Source: Fragilariopsis cylindrus CCMP1102
Lineage: Eukaryota; Bacillariophyta; Bacillariophyceae; Bacillariales; Bacillariaceae
Length of the DNA: 64,000 nucleotides
NCBI GenBank assembly: GCA_900095095.1
Contig: FMBT01000354.1
Coordinates: 62,001-126,000 of the forward strand
Direction of reading: 5' to 3'
Position numbers and translations under genes: made by a program. Under the pieces are notes generated by a model. That model worked only from the letters and a program-made list of their open reading frames with translations, ran no database searches and was not told where the DNA came from. Numbering within the stretch: the stretch's first letter is position 1; each line of letters starts with the position of its first letter. This document shows, piece by piece, positions 21,774 through 32,970 of the stretch.

Positions 21774-24404
21774 TTATTCAAACCATCGTTTATCCTTCAC
21801 ATCGGATCGTGGATTAGTGTTCGGTGTGCTTTCTTCTCTTGTTGATTCCAGCTTAGAAGTGTAGGAACGGACGATACTTTCGAATTCTTCGTCGTCTTCA
21901 ACCTTCTTGAGTTGAGTCTTTTTCTTCTTTGGGGGTTTAACAGACTTCCGTTTCAGTTCTTCAATCTTCTGCTTCTTTTGTTCCGCCTTTTCTAATCGGA
22001 GTTCTTTCTTCGCTTCATTCATAGCCCTCTTTTGCAATTTCTTCTGTTGTTCGGCTTCTTCCTCACCGGATTCACGTTTCACTCTCTTCTTTTCACGTTG
22101 AATTGCCCCACGACCTTTGCGTTTCGTTGATTCGGAATCACCCTTCTTCTCCTTTTTCTTGTCCAATTTTACCAACATCTGCTTTGATTGATTCAACTGC
22201 TGATGTAATCGTCGCTCAAGCTGTTTCTTCGCCTTGATCTTATTTTCCACAACAAAATCTACTACCAGTCTAGGTACGTGGACTCGTCCATCTTCGCCAC
22301 GATAGTCTCCAGCACTAGCAGTAGCGCCGCCTCCCTTGTTTTTTCCAGTTTTTCGTTGAGGTTTGTTTTTGATAGCATCCGCAGCCTTTCCACCAGCGGT
22401 ATAGTCACGACTATACGAAGGGTTATTATTCAGCTCACGGAGACACGCTAAGGCGTGCGTGTGATGAGTAAATTCGGCAAAACCATAACCCCGACTTAGT
22501 GCATCTACCTTTTTCCCATTTTGTCCGTAATCACGATCGATGAACGCGGACGGAATGTAATCTTTGATGTTTATTCGACGTTTCTTCTTGCCATCATTAC
22601 TTTCGCCGTCATTCTTGTTGACGTTTTCAACGTCGTAACTCCATTTAGGAAGCACATCGTGACCTTTTCCCTCAATATCTTGAACCTTGGCAAGAATCTC
22701 TCGTGTTGACATTTCACCTAAAGCTCTCCAGTGAGCGATTTGGTCCTGAGTACCAACCAGACGTTTCTCCAATCCACGTTTAGTAGCTAATTCGATAAGT
22801 TTCTGTAGTCCAGCTTCGTCTATATGTTTCGCCATATTCCTAAACGATAATCGGTTTGGATTGATAAAAAAGATAGGAGATTGAAGCTTCGCGGTCTTAT
22901 CCTTGAGTGCTGTTTGTCGTTTCCTTTGATCTTGTTGCGGCAAATCATCCCAAGTATCGGTATTGTCAGCATTAGCAATTTCCGAACTGCCCTCTACTCT
23001 TGCCTCGGCTTGTAGATACAAATTTCTACGATCGGCATGGGGAATTTTGTATTCTTTCGAATCGAATGTTGCTGCTGTTTCTTTATCAACAGCCAAATCT
23101 ACAAGAACTTTTCGTCCTTTTAATAGCAACGACCCTCTCATCTGCTGATTTGGATTATCATCGTCGTCTTCATCGTCGTTGTCGTTGTTAGTGTTCCTAT
23201 TAACACCACCTTGTCGTTGCGATACAAAAGCTCCTCCACTGTCCGACATAGATGCGGCGTGTTCCATCGCTCGTTGTGCACTTTCTGGTTTGGAATAAGT
23301 AATGAAGGCGGTACCCTTCAGCATATTAGTTAATCGATCCTTAACAAGATAAATTCCTTTAATATGACCAAATTTATATAAAAGTTGGAATAGGTCGTGT
23401 CTTGTTGCATCGAATGGAAGATTTCGTAAAAATAAACAGCACTTCTTCCCAACAGAATCATCCTCTACTGGTTCTTTTTCTTCTTCTTCTTCGTCGTCCT
23501 CACTATCTTCATCTTTATCTTCATCCATATCGACAGCATCATTTTCTTCTTCTTCCGAATCGTCATTGTCACTACCGCTGTCGCTATTACCATCAACATC
23601 ATCTTCATCACTACTATTGCTTTTAACGCTAGCAGCATCGTCGTCATCATCATCATCGATATGTTTTTTCTTCTCCTTCTGTTGTTGTTGTTGTTGTTGA
23701 TTATTCTCCTTCTGCTGCTTTTGTTCTTGTTTCTGTTGTTGATGTAATTTTTTTGGTACACTCCAATCCATATTCACTGAACGTTTTTGTATATCAACTT
23801 TTTTACTATCGACAGCCTTTTTTGCATCCCTTGGATTTTCAAATGTAACAAAACAAAATCCGACATGTGTTTTATTATTCACTTTTGGTAAATGCACATC
23901 CGTAACTTTCCCAAATTCTGTTTCCATAATTTTTTTAATATGATTTTCCTTTGCATAGAATGATAAATTACGTAATATAATTCTTGATTTCTTTTTCAAT
24001 AACGCTGCTGCTGCAGCAGCAGCATCTGCATCCTCCCCGCCATCGGTAGAAGTATCAGTGTTGCTTTTTTCTCTTTGACCTTTGCTACTAGAGGCACCAG
24101 ATAATGAAGCCAATTCTACCTTGAGAGTATAATTGTTTCCCTCCATTTGAATCTTCGAATTATTAAGTTCTTTTTGTGCATTTTCAGCATCTTCTTGAGC
24201 AAGAAATTTAATGAAACCATATCCCTTACTAGGACCGGATGTAGCTTCAGTAGAAGCATTATTAGCTGGTTTAGTATTAATCCATGATGATTTCTTAATC
24301 GGTCCCATCTGAGAAAAAATATCCTCCAGTTCATGACGCATCACCTTGTGCTGTGGTGTCGGGTCGAAGCGAACAAAGACGGTATTTTCCATTGATTTCA
24401 CCAT
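21774..24404 (-). CDS. RBM28: RBM28/Nop4-like ribosome-biogenesis RNA-binding protein
   Basis: Single exon of 876 residues from ATG 24404. It has four RNA-recognition motifs: about 7-97 (TVFVRFDP, GYGFIKFL), 140-215 (RIILRNLSF, GFCFVTFEN), 320-440 (CLFLRNLPFDATRHDL, GTAFITYSKP) and a split fourth from about 515 (LSFRNMAKHIDEAGLQKL, later GYGFAEF). A long acidic tract lies between motifs 2 and 3, and a Lys-rich coiled tail (residues ~700-860) ends the protein. ADRRNLYLQAE before RRM4 is a known RBM28/Nop4 landmark. The protein acts in 60S subunit assembly in the nucleolus. Frame intact throughout, unlike several neighbours. Confidence 0.88.
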   Translation of the reverse strand: MVKSMENTVFVRFDPTPQHKVMRHELEDIFSQMGPIKKSSWINTKPANNASTEATSGPSKGYGFIKFLAQEDAENAQKELNNSKIQMEGNNYTLKVELASLSGASSSKGQREKSNTDTSTDGGEDADAAAAAAALLKKKSRIILRNLSFYAKENHIKKIMETEFGKVTDVHLPKVNNKTHVGFCFVTFENPRDAKKAVDSKKVDIQKRSVNMDWSVPKKLHQQQKQEQKQQKENNQQQQQQQKEKKKHIDDDDDDDAASVKSNSSDEDDVDGNSDSGSDNDDSEEEENDAVDMDEDKDEDSEDDEEEEEKEPVEDDSVGKKCCLFLRNLPFDATRHDLFQLLYKFGHIKGIYLVKDRLTNMLKGTAFITYSKPESAQRAMEHAASMSDSGGAFVSQRQGGVNRNTNNDNDDEDDDDNPNQQMRGSLLLKGRKVLVDLAVDKETAATFDSKEYKIPHADRRNLYLQAEARVEGSSEIANADNTDTWDDLPQQDQRKRQTALKDKTAKLQSPIFFINPNRLSFRNMAKHIDEAGLQKLIELATKRGLEKRLVGTQDQIAHWRALGEMSTREILAKVQDIEGKGHDVLPKWSYDVENVNKNDGESNDGKKKRRINIKDYIPSAFIDRDYGQNGKKVDALSRGYGFAEFTHHTHALACLRELNNNPSYSRDYTAGGKAADAIKNKPQRKTGKNKGGGATASAGDYRGEDGRVHVPRLVVDFVVENKIKAKKQLERRLHQQLNQSKQMLVKLDKKKEKKGDSESTKRKGRGAIQREKKRVKRESGEEEAEQQKKLQKRAMNEAKKELRLEKAEQKKQKIEELKRKSVKPPKKKKTQLKKVEDDEEFESIVRSYTSKLESTREESTPNTNPRSDVKDKRWFE

Positions 24405-26163
24405 CTTGAGAGATTGTAGTTAGCACCTTTCCTGCTGGAAAGATAGAAGAATTTGTTTTGGAGTTTCTCCCATTTTGCTGATGGTCGTGTCTTCTAATCT
24501 GAAAAAAATATAAATACTTCTTAACAAGCAACGAGGTACCGTACATGGTATGGTAAAAGGCAACAGTGATAGTAGAAACTTTTGTTCTCAATGTAGTCAA
24601 ATTGCGTTGTTGTTGGCGCGTAGTTTATTGAATTATTTAAAAAAATCGATTGGGTGCGAGAGTTTTTGCTTTCAAAGGACAGACGAGCTGATTTAGCTTT
24701 TATATTGTTACCGCTCACTTACAATTACTAGTTTTTTTTTGTACGTGGAGCATAGTAGGAATTCTACAGGGGACATGCTTCGACTCACTCACTCGCATGC
24801 GCTGTAAAAAGTAATAAACGGTGTAAACTTTAATCGTTGTTAACGTTATAGTTGAAATAAAATAAAGTTTAACGATGGTATGTTGACTGAAATTGATGTG
24901 TTTTGTACTGCGAATAACTAGATGATTAAAGCGACAAACAGTATGTTCGTTATGTTAAAGGGATGACAATGATAAGTGTTGGTGTTGGTTTTTCGATTCC
25001 GAACAGCGGTTACTTCCTCAGGCGGATAGTAGTATATTTTAGGGGTTTGAATTTCGAGTATGAGATAATCTGTAGGTAACCTATCGGTATTTATTCAGTC
25101 GATAATCTATCTGGGAGATGCTCCCCGTTAGATAATCTACAAAAGTAAACCGTAGTTACGACGATGGCCCATGTCAACTCGAAACGAAAGTCCCTAGTTT
25201 GTATCTGTCGGAGGAAATAACGTTTAGGGAGGAAGAATTCTTCTTCGCATCCAATTTATACTTCGTGTTCCTCTAGTATATTAGTCCTGTCTATGATGAC
25301 ACGGTCGCCGCTGCTGGTACTGTCATTATTATCACATCATGAATATCTTCAAAATCAAACCCTTTACTCACACAGTATTTGTTTTCTCTCGTTTCAATTT
25401 ACCATTATTAATAGCCTTCTCAAAAAACATTCCGTACCAAGCGTACGCTTGCCAAAAAGCAAAGGCAGAATCGCCCTTTGCCACACTGGGTTCGTCTACG
25501 AACTGATAACACTATTAAGTGGAATGCTAAACGCAGACACTGGCGTCGTACTAAGTTGGGTCTTTAAACACATATACAATATTATATCATGTCTTCGGTG
25601 GAATATGTAAAATACATTTTCGTTTAATTCAGTCAATAATAATAATTAAGTATTTTAAGATAAACAAAATTAATATATACCTCTATTACTACAAGACGAA
25701 CGAGAAAGCATATTGCCGTGTGTATCCATTGTCGCTTCCTATGATAGTTTCGTGATTTATTTTCTACTAAAATGAATAGAGAGTTGAATGTAACTAACTT
25801 CTATCTACAAACATCGTAATGGATAGTGACATCCGCCTCATCTAGCTGATTGTTTCGCCATTCTGAGAAATATATATATTCGTATTTTGTAACCTTTGTA
25901 GTACTAGTCATTTAGATGAGAAATGGAGAGGATTAAGACATTCTACTGAAATTGCTTGATGGTATGGTTGATTCACCAGGGCCATCTATCTTGAGGTAGG
26001 TTATAAAGATCCTTTTAAGAAAAGTTAGAATTAATGTGACTTTCGTCCACACCCACCTTATAATTGAATCCAGGTTGGCACATAGTGTTAGGTAGGAAGG
26101 CAATAAGAAAGCTAAGTGAGGATTGTTTCTAGTCATTCAATTCTCATAAAAAGTATGAGAGAG
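24405..26163. other. Gene-poor gap left of the transposon
   Basis: About 1.76 kb without a supported gene. It has three gataatct words between 25065 and 25140 and scattered A/T runs. Open frames are short and without domain character. Confidence 0.4.
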
Positions 26164-26167
26164 TTAA

Positions 26168-26182
26168 CAGCTTTCAAGCTAT
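26168..26182 (+). repeat. Left terminal inverted repeat
   Basis: CAGCTTTCAAGCTAT directly after TTAA. It is an exact inverted copy of 29684-29698. Confidence 0.93.
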
Positions 26183-26741
26183 TGCTCCAATAATGGCGCC
26201 TGAAAAAGAGCCCCTTTTTTCTTTGGGGTGTTTCTCCCTCAAAAATGGGACTTACACCCCCCTATTGAGACACAGAGCGTCTCCGATCAAAGACACGTGT
26301 CTTTTTACATACTTAATAGTACTCCCCAGGAGTTTGTAACAGCCCAACGGAACCCCTCATGTGCCCGTCCCTACTTAATTTCGGCCCACCAGTGTTTGGA
26401 TCGGAGAGACGCGAAAATGTGTCGCGCAACGGCCATTTTTGGTCAAATATTCTGATGTGACTCGCGTCCAAGACTCAAAATTTGAAAAATTGTTGAAGTC
26501 ACACAAAAAAGAGGCGATCAACGCATCAAAAATATGGATCAAATGGTCGGTCTTGTAAACTTAACTAGCAAATGTACTAACAAATTCTTCTCCGAATCTT
26601 GTGTTTTGAAATTTTCACACACACTAACTACTAGCTTTGAATATTTAGTCACTAGCTGTTTTCGTTAACTTTACCACGCATTTTACGTATTTTCATAATA
26701 TTACAATCCAATTAGAAATATAATCAAAATATTCAACTACA

Positions 26742-29227
26742 ATGGCACCTAGGACAAAGAAAATTGATGTAGAATGGGCCGATTCACTAGTAGGACTATC
26801 TGTGAAGATACCCGACCACTGGTGGGTTGGTTATACTGGATCATATAAACATGATGGTAAGATAATGTCGTTTGATATAGTGAACCAAAAATGGTTTATT
26901 GAATTGGATGATCAAGATGATGATGATCAGTATCTCATTGCATATGATGCAATCCTTGAATACTGCAACACACAGCACTCTACCATTGAATCATTCAATC
27001 TCCCTTTTGAAGTCGTACGACAAGGAGATGATGAGATTGTAACTGAGGATGGAACCATGTACTCACTAACGCCGACTGAGGAATGGACCAAAGTAGAAGA
27101 TGGCAATGGACGTCCTATTGAACCGATTGAATGGTCTGGTCGAAACAATGAGTTTAGTGTTAACATAACACCAGAGGAGATCCGACTGTTAATGGATGAT
27201 AGGAGAGAGATTAGGTATGAGAAAGTATTTGAATGGTGTCTTCCTAAGTTTGGTGATGATAATGATCAATCTTTATTTGAATTTCAATCAGCAAGAATGA
27301 GAAATTATATGAAGAAAAGAATGATTGAAGATGCATGGGCTCCCAAGTACTACAGTTGGGAGAATGAGATTGAAGCTGACCATGTAGCTCGTTTCTATGG
27401 AGCCATGCTTGCTAAGATGCTTTGTGGTAATCGATCAATCAATCAAATATTCTGTACAAGGGAAATCTTCAATGCAGTACCATCAATACAAGAATCAATG
27501 CCAAAGAATGCTTTGGAAGATATGACTAGCTGCCTTCACTACAGTGACGATTGGGACCTTATGGGAGCTGATGATTGGCTGGATATATATGAAACTAAAG
27601 TCGATGCTGACCCTAATATGGCAGTACATCGATTGAAGTTTGGTATATTAGAAGATGCATATAATAAGGTATGTAGTGTTGTTGTTGTTGTTATTATCAT
27701 GTTTCGAATCAATTACTAACCTACCTTCCTTCTTCTTCTTCTACTTACTACTTACAAGCGGTGGCAAGCTGTAGTTCATGCTGGAAGATGGATCACAACT
27801 GATGAGAGTCGAGTGGCTGGCTGGTATCATAGTGTCATGACTATAGGACCAGAGCCGAAACCAATTCGAACTGGTGCTACTCTACATACTGTCTGTATCA
27901 CTGAAGGTCCCCTACATACATACAAGTTGTTTGCTAGGGTCTATGGTGGTAGATTTGATGAGGATGTGGACGTTCGAAACAGCCATACTGCAACGAAACT
28001 CAAGATGGTGTCTCTCTATGACCTTATGCTTGAGCCTTACAAACATAAGGGTCATTGTGTTGTCATGGATTCTGCTTACATGGGTGATGCCATGTGTCAA
28101 GTTGGAAGAGAGGAGTGGGGTATTAACATGGTTGGTACTTGTCAATCGTCTCGGACTGGTGGTGGAAAGTTAGGCAAGCTTGCTATCAAGGAGAAGGAAC
28201 TCGTGAAGGGCACACACAAGTCTCTCCTCTACCAACACAAGACCAAGCCAATTGTGCATGCTGTTTGGGCTGACAACAACTTTGTCAAGACACTTTCTAA
28301 TTTTCACTCTCCTACTATTGTTGAGGGTGGAATGAAGAGACGAGTAAGAGATCCAGTCACCGGCAAACGATCTAGGGACCAAACTGATGTTGATTGCAAT
28401 GCTCAACAGATTGACTACTGCAACACCTATCACAAGATTGATAAAGGCAATGGTGCTGAAGCCAAGTATGATCTCTCTACTGAATCGCATCTGCATGGTT
28501 GGGCGCCCAAGTTAGCAGCCCGTTATTTCAATATGAATCTTAACAATGCTTACAAGCTGTACTGTGTTATTTATTTGTTTATAAGATGGTCCATCCTGAC
28601 AGGAAATGTATGCCTTTGAAAGAATGCATACATAATTTGACACACTCTCTTCTTCAAAGAGGTGGTCCTATGTGACAGCGGGATTATGGCGCTCCTCCAA
28701 GCGCCACAAAGGATATTACTACTTCTACATCTGTGGATGGTAGAGGTATAAGATCTGATTCAGTTATCCAACCGTTTTCTTCTCCAGCAGCCCATGGAAC
28801 TAGAACTGATATTGGTACACCTCGGTCGTCTTCTACTACTGAGTTTAGTAGTAGGAATAAGCGCAAGAAACAACAAGCTTTTAAGAAGCGACAGAAGCTA
28901 CAGCCTGATCGCGTTCATCAACCAATGCCATGTCTTGTAAGGAGTAAGGATAATGATAAACCGGGAAGTGGACCCTACTGTAAATACGAAAAATGTCCAG
29001 GTTTCAAGAGCAAAGCCAAAGTAAAACGACCTTATAAAACAATCTATCAATGTGAGCAGTGTACTGTGGAAAAAGGGTTCCCTTTTTGGCTTTGTCATAC
29101 GACTAAGAAGGTTAATGGAATTCAAACAGTGGTCAGTTGTCACTTGCAATATCATGCAGAAATGTGTTATGATACAAGTGCTGCTACTGAATGTAGTGTT
29201 GTTTCTGATCTAACAAATAATGAATAG
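26742..29227 (+). pseudogene. piggyBac-family transposase, near-intact, one intron
   Basis: Exon 1 is 26742-27668. A 90-bp GT-AG intron follows, and exon 2 starts 27759 (RWQAVVHAGRW). The N-terminal 80 residues look tudor/agenet-like (VGLSVKIPDHWWVGYTGS, WFIELDD). The DDE_Tnp_1_7 core has the acidic residues in ITTDESRVAGW, VVMDSAYMGD and QIDYCNTYHKIDKGN. A C-terminal Cys/His zinc-finger region lies at about 28965-29155 (CKYEKCPGF, YQCEQC, FWLC, CHLQYH). One single-base loss in a T run near 28580 and one in-frame TGA (Arg CGA expected, near 28672, after RGGPM) interrupt it. Both are minor, so the copy is young; the frame loss may be assembly error. Confidence 0.85.
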
Positions 29228-29683
29228 ATACTTAACCAGGTAATATATCACCTCTGTTTAATGGAGATCATGTCCGTTATCTTCTTTTTTACTGTAGTTG
29301 AGAGGAAGACCACATACTATTAGCATGTGTGTTGATACTCGTATATTTCCCATTATCAATCTTGATTCGAACGAAAATCACTGCTATTTAGCGCGTGTTA
29401 ATTTAGCGCGCTTTATGGGTTATGTACTCAAATCCGTTGTCTAACTTCAGCGTAATAAAATCTTCCACAGTTATTGGTTTAACTGGTTGAAAAGATAATA
29501 TTATTAACTGAGGTCACTAGTTCGAGTCGATCTAGCGCCATCTAACAGGCTGAATGATTTTGTATTTATCTAGCAATCAACCAGCGAAAATTCGCTATAT
29601 TTTCAAAGTTAAATTATTTTTTTTGGAAAAATAACACGTGAATTAACTAGTAAAATATTTTGCAAAAACACGAAAAATTTCTT

Positions 29684-29698
29684 ATAGCTTGAAAGCTG
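29684..29698 (-). repeat. Right terminal inverted repeat
   Basis: ATAGCTTGAAAGCTG directly before TTAA. It is an exact inverted copy of 26168-26182. Confidence 0.93.
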
Positions 29699-29702
29699 TT
29701 AA

Positions 29703-30543
29703 CAATGTTGGTATCAATAGTATGGTTGAGATGACAGGTAATCACATTGATGTGTTGGTGATTTGTGTGTGCCAATATAACTGGCTGATCATTGGATTCT
29801 AAACAAGCATTCTGCACCCATGTGGCTGGCTAATGGATGTATCCACTCATCATATACATTATATGAAAGTTGACATTTTCTTTTAAATGTTGTCTTTTAG
29901 TTATAGGTTTGTAAGTATGCAATCATATGCCGGCTTTCTGAGAACCTAACAGACAGGTATCTGTCCTGTGCACAGTTGTTAGATGAATTTGTACTAGAGC
30001 ATTTGCATTTCTGCTTAGAATCAGGGTGTTTCTTAGTCTTCCAGGCCAATTTGATTATTCCAATTGGTTCTGTCTCTTTTTTAACTCAGCAGTCTATCAA
30101 TCTAACTATGCCTTAAGATTTCCTTTCCAACTTTTCTGATGATCTGCCTAATTGTTGGTAAAAAACTGTTACATACATCACCATCTGATGTGATTTTTTT
30201 AGATGTGAAAAACAAGTCAAACATGCCTGTTGATAACTTTTTAAGGCTCTGGCTGGGAAAAAACTAACTAGATTACTTAGTAAAAATATTACTACTAAGA
30301 GACAATACATCATCATCATCATCATTCATCTAGCTCAATTCGTTGACATGTATTCATTATTTTACTTCTGTACTACTAGGAGTACTACTACTAGTACACT
30401 AACGGCTAGTAGCTACAGTGTGCTACATATCTTTTTTCTCTTTTTGGATCGAATCCCGTAAGGTTTTTTAGTCATGGCGCGCTTATGTCATTTTTTTTAC
30501 TTAAAAATATTTTTTATAAACAAGAATTGGAAATAAGCTCATC
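29703..30543. other. Gap right of the transposon
   Basis: AT-rich DNA with a cat/atc triplet run at about 30308-30326 and interleaved tactactag repeats near 30370-30400. No supported gene. Confidence 0.4.
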
Positions 30544-31759
30544 CATGGTAGTCGTAAAATTTCAGACAGAAGGGATCGTCGAAAACGGTCATTCGCCGTT
30601 CCTCTCAAGCGAAGAATCGAATCAACGGCAACACCAGTGGTGCCCCATCGAATAATGATGTAGGAACGGCTGTTGTTGCAATTAGTCCTCGCAAAAGCGA
30701 ATTCTCGGAAAAGTACTTGGTGGATGGTAGACTGAATAACCAATCGTAATTTCCAACCGACAAGGAGCCACGTAAGTTTCTTGTTACGTTTATCGGCTCG
30801 TTTTTGATTGTTTCTGATGTAGGTCAAAAATCATTTACCAGAAAGCATAAGAAAATCTCAACGGGGTTCGTTTTTTTTTTCTCCTTTTCGTTTATAATCA
30901 CAGTCCATTAGTGGCACGTTGCCAGAGAGAGTATCTTTGGGATGAAGCAAAGTGCCGACGTGTTCTCAATGCTTACCGTCAGTTTTTAGAACTAAAAAAA
31001 ATCTTTGAGGATTGGGATGCAACTATTTTGTCACCCTCCCAAGTTGTAGACCAGATGTGGCATCAGCACCTTTTGGACGTTACAAATTACTGCCACGACA
31101 CAATCCTACTCTGTGGTCATGTAGTGGGCCACAACCCCGATGGGGCATTGGACGGTCCTGCCAAGGCTGCTCGAACCAAGACAACCAGGGATGCGCTTTT
31201 CGAGCATTTTGGCTCCGACTACAACAAAGAGATGTGGCTCACACCAACCGAGTTGCACGAGGAGGAACGTATTGACAGTAAAATCCCCATCGAACTTATA
31301 CTTCGTGACAAAACAGGGAAAAAACAATTGTTTAAATTAAATCGACACCAAAAGTTATCCGTATTGTTCAAATCATACGCTCAGATGACGGGAGTTGCAG
31401 TGCATGTGCTACATTTTTTGTTCGATGGAGAGAGAATTGGAAAATCTGATACATCGTTTGATCTTGAATTAAACGACCAAGATGAGATTGATGTTATGCT
31501 TAAGGAACGTATTGACAGAAAAACCCCTATCACACTTATACTTCGTGACCAAACGGGGAGAAAATTCTGGCTTAAAATAAAGCTACATCAAAAGTTATCT
31601 GGATTGTTCAGTACATACGTTAAGATGACGGGAGTTGCAGTGCATGACCTACGTTTTTTGTTCGGTGGAGAGAGAATTTCCGAATCTGATACACCGTTTG
31701 ATCTTGAATTAAACGACCAAGATCAGATTGATGTTATGCTTGAAGGGTCGGGTTGCTAG
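30544..31759 (+). CDS. WHQH-domain protein with two tandem SUMO-like (Rad60 SLD) domains
   Basis: The clear coding part runs 30904-31759 after a 3' splice site (cacag at 30899-30903). The 5' exon is inferred to start at ATG 30544 and end at 30771, with single-base losses inside. Domain 1 has LVARCQREYLWDEAKC, VLNAYRQFLELKKI, VDQMWHQHLLDVTNY and LLCGHVVGHNPDG, a family I recall as expanded in diatoms and akin to the GRDP/DUF1399 WHQHL block. Then come two 80-residue repeats encoded by an exact 240-bp period (31265-31504, 31505-31744), each with LILRD...G, KLHQKLS-type helix, TGVAVH.L.FLF.GERI and FDLELNDQDxIDVML: Rad60/SUMO-like folds. It ends GSGC, lacking a diglycine, so it is not a conjugated modifier; an adaptor role is inferred. 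Confidence 0.7.
31265..31744 (+). repeat. Two-copy 240-bp tandem repeat within a coding region
   Basis: Each unit begins gaacgtattgacag and encodes one SUMO-like domain. The units are highly similar at nucleotide level, indicating a recent in-frame duplication. Confidence 0.85.
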
Positions 31760-32210
31760 ATCCGAAGGATACTGATTAGAATAGTATTCAAGTGTGATGC
31801 CTATGAAGAATTGAATGTTAGCGATATGACTTTATTCTTAAGAATGTTGTCGTCAAAGAAGAAGAACTAAACGAATGATAGTATATTTTCTTAGTATTAA
31901 GAATATCTATCTACTGTACTGTACGGTATCTTAACACTCACGAGAGAATGAGAAAGAGCCTACGACTTTAATTGGGGTTTCCTTTAATTTGGCAATGCCG
32001 TAGTACCATATTATATGTCTATGCATGTGCTCTAGGTCCTACATAAGTCTATGATTTCTATATTATGAAGTAGACTTAGATGATTGATTTTATTAGAACA
32101 GTGGATAAATGGAGTTCTAAATATTAGAAGAAGTTAAAAAAAATGATATCACTTCTCAACCTTTTACGGGAAAAGCTTTCTATGACCAGATACTTTTTGA
32201 GTCACACTCC
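31760..32210. other. Convergent intergenic region
   Basis: Contains two overlapping TACTGTAC words at 31912-31924 followed by GGTA. No gene seen. Confidence 0.4.
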
Positions 32211-32970
32211 TTAGTTGTTGTAGTCTAAGAAAAGACCGATAACTGGATTTCCATCAACTTGTTCGTGCATCATCAAACCAAGAATACCCATCATAGCAGC
32301 ACGGCCGTTGTTTAATTCAATAGCACGCTTTTTAAGTTTCTGTGTGACGAGAGTGTGTAAGCAATGAAATAAAGAAAGGAACGGTAGTTAGAGAAATGTT
32401 CTATTTTTCATTGTTCGATGATACAATAATTTTTGTCCCAAATTAAATTTTAAAAATCAAATCAAAATCTTTCACTTACGGTTTCAGGTCCGAATGTATC
32501 CCATCCGTAGTCAAGAGCACCGTTACGGAAATCACCAGCAAATTCAGCATCTCCGGTAACATCCTTCATAACAGCAAGTTCCAAAAGACCAACAAAAAGG
32601 ATGATTTGTCCAACTCCGGCAGATGGGATAGCATCTGGTCCGGAGATGGCGGCATAACCATCAGGGAATGAACTAAAGAGTCACCTTCTAGGTTGATGTT
32701 AAAGGGAAGGTGGAGACCGGCACGGGTGATAATATTTCCTACGAAGGCCAACATACAAATACGTCCGTGCTTAACTTCAACATATCGGAGTCTATCGAAT
32801 TTGGCTTGGTCACCATCTTCAACAAGTCCAAGAGGATCAAAGAATCCAAGTGGTTCTTGGGCACCAAGTTCATTTTCGAAGGCGGCCAACGAAGTGGATG
32901 ATGCCTTTTGGGCAACTGGTGCGAAAGCAGCAGCGGAGGCGATAAGGGAGGCGATGATGACAGATTTCAT
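32211..32970 (-). CDS. Fucoxanthin-chlorophyll a/c-binding protein, Lhcf type
   Basis: Two exons: 32480-32970 and 32211-32339, with a GT-AG intron. The presequence MKSVIIASLIASAAAFAPVA has the AFAP plastid site. The mature protein starts about FENELGAQEPLGFFDPLG. Helix 1 carries the chlorophyll ligand block RLRYVEVKHGRICMLAF; helix 3 carries KKRAIELNNGRAAMMGILG. It ends GLFLDYNN. The spliced length is 620 bases, one short of a whole number of codons: the frame is lost at an AAA (plus strand 32675-32677), and adding one base restores SFPDGYAAISGPDAIPSAGV, strongly conserved in Lhcf proteins. The product is a light-harvesting antenna protein of the thylakoid. The break in so conserved a gene is best explained as a sequence error. 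Confidence 0.92.

Larger units (their letters stand above)
26164..29702 (+). mobile_element. piggyBac-type DNA transposon with TTAA target duplications
   Basis: TTAA at 26164-26167 is followed by the inverted end CAGCTTTCAAGCTAT (26168-26182). The matching end ATAGCTTGAAAGCTG (29684-29698) precedes TTAA at 29699-29702. The 15-base ends are perfect inverted copies and the flanks are the TTAA duplication required by piggyBac enzymes, so the limits of the 3531-bp element are exact. It carries a single piggyBac-family transposase gene in plus orientation with about 570 bp of 5' and 470 bp of 3' non-coding DNA. The intact ends imply recent insertion; the transposase frame carries two defects. Confidence 0.93.

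Noticed and set aside
23402-23761. His/Leu-rich and Met/Lys-rich frames inside RBM28
   Set aside because: Antisense and shifted shadows of the acidic tract in a strong RNA-binding protein gene.
25065-25140. Three gataatct words as a possible regulatory array
   Set aside because: Short, AT-rich and irregularly spaced; no gene start within 1.5 kb on the facing strand.
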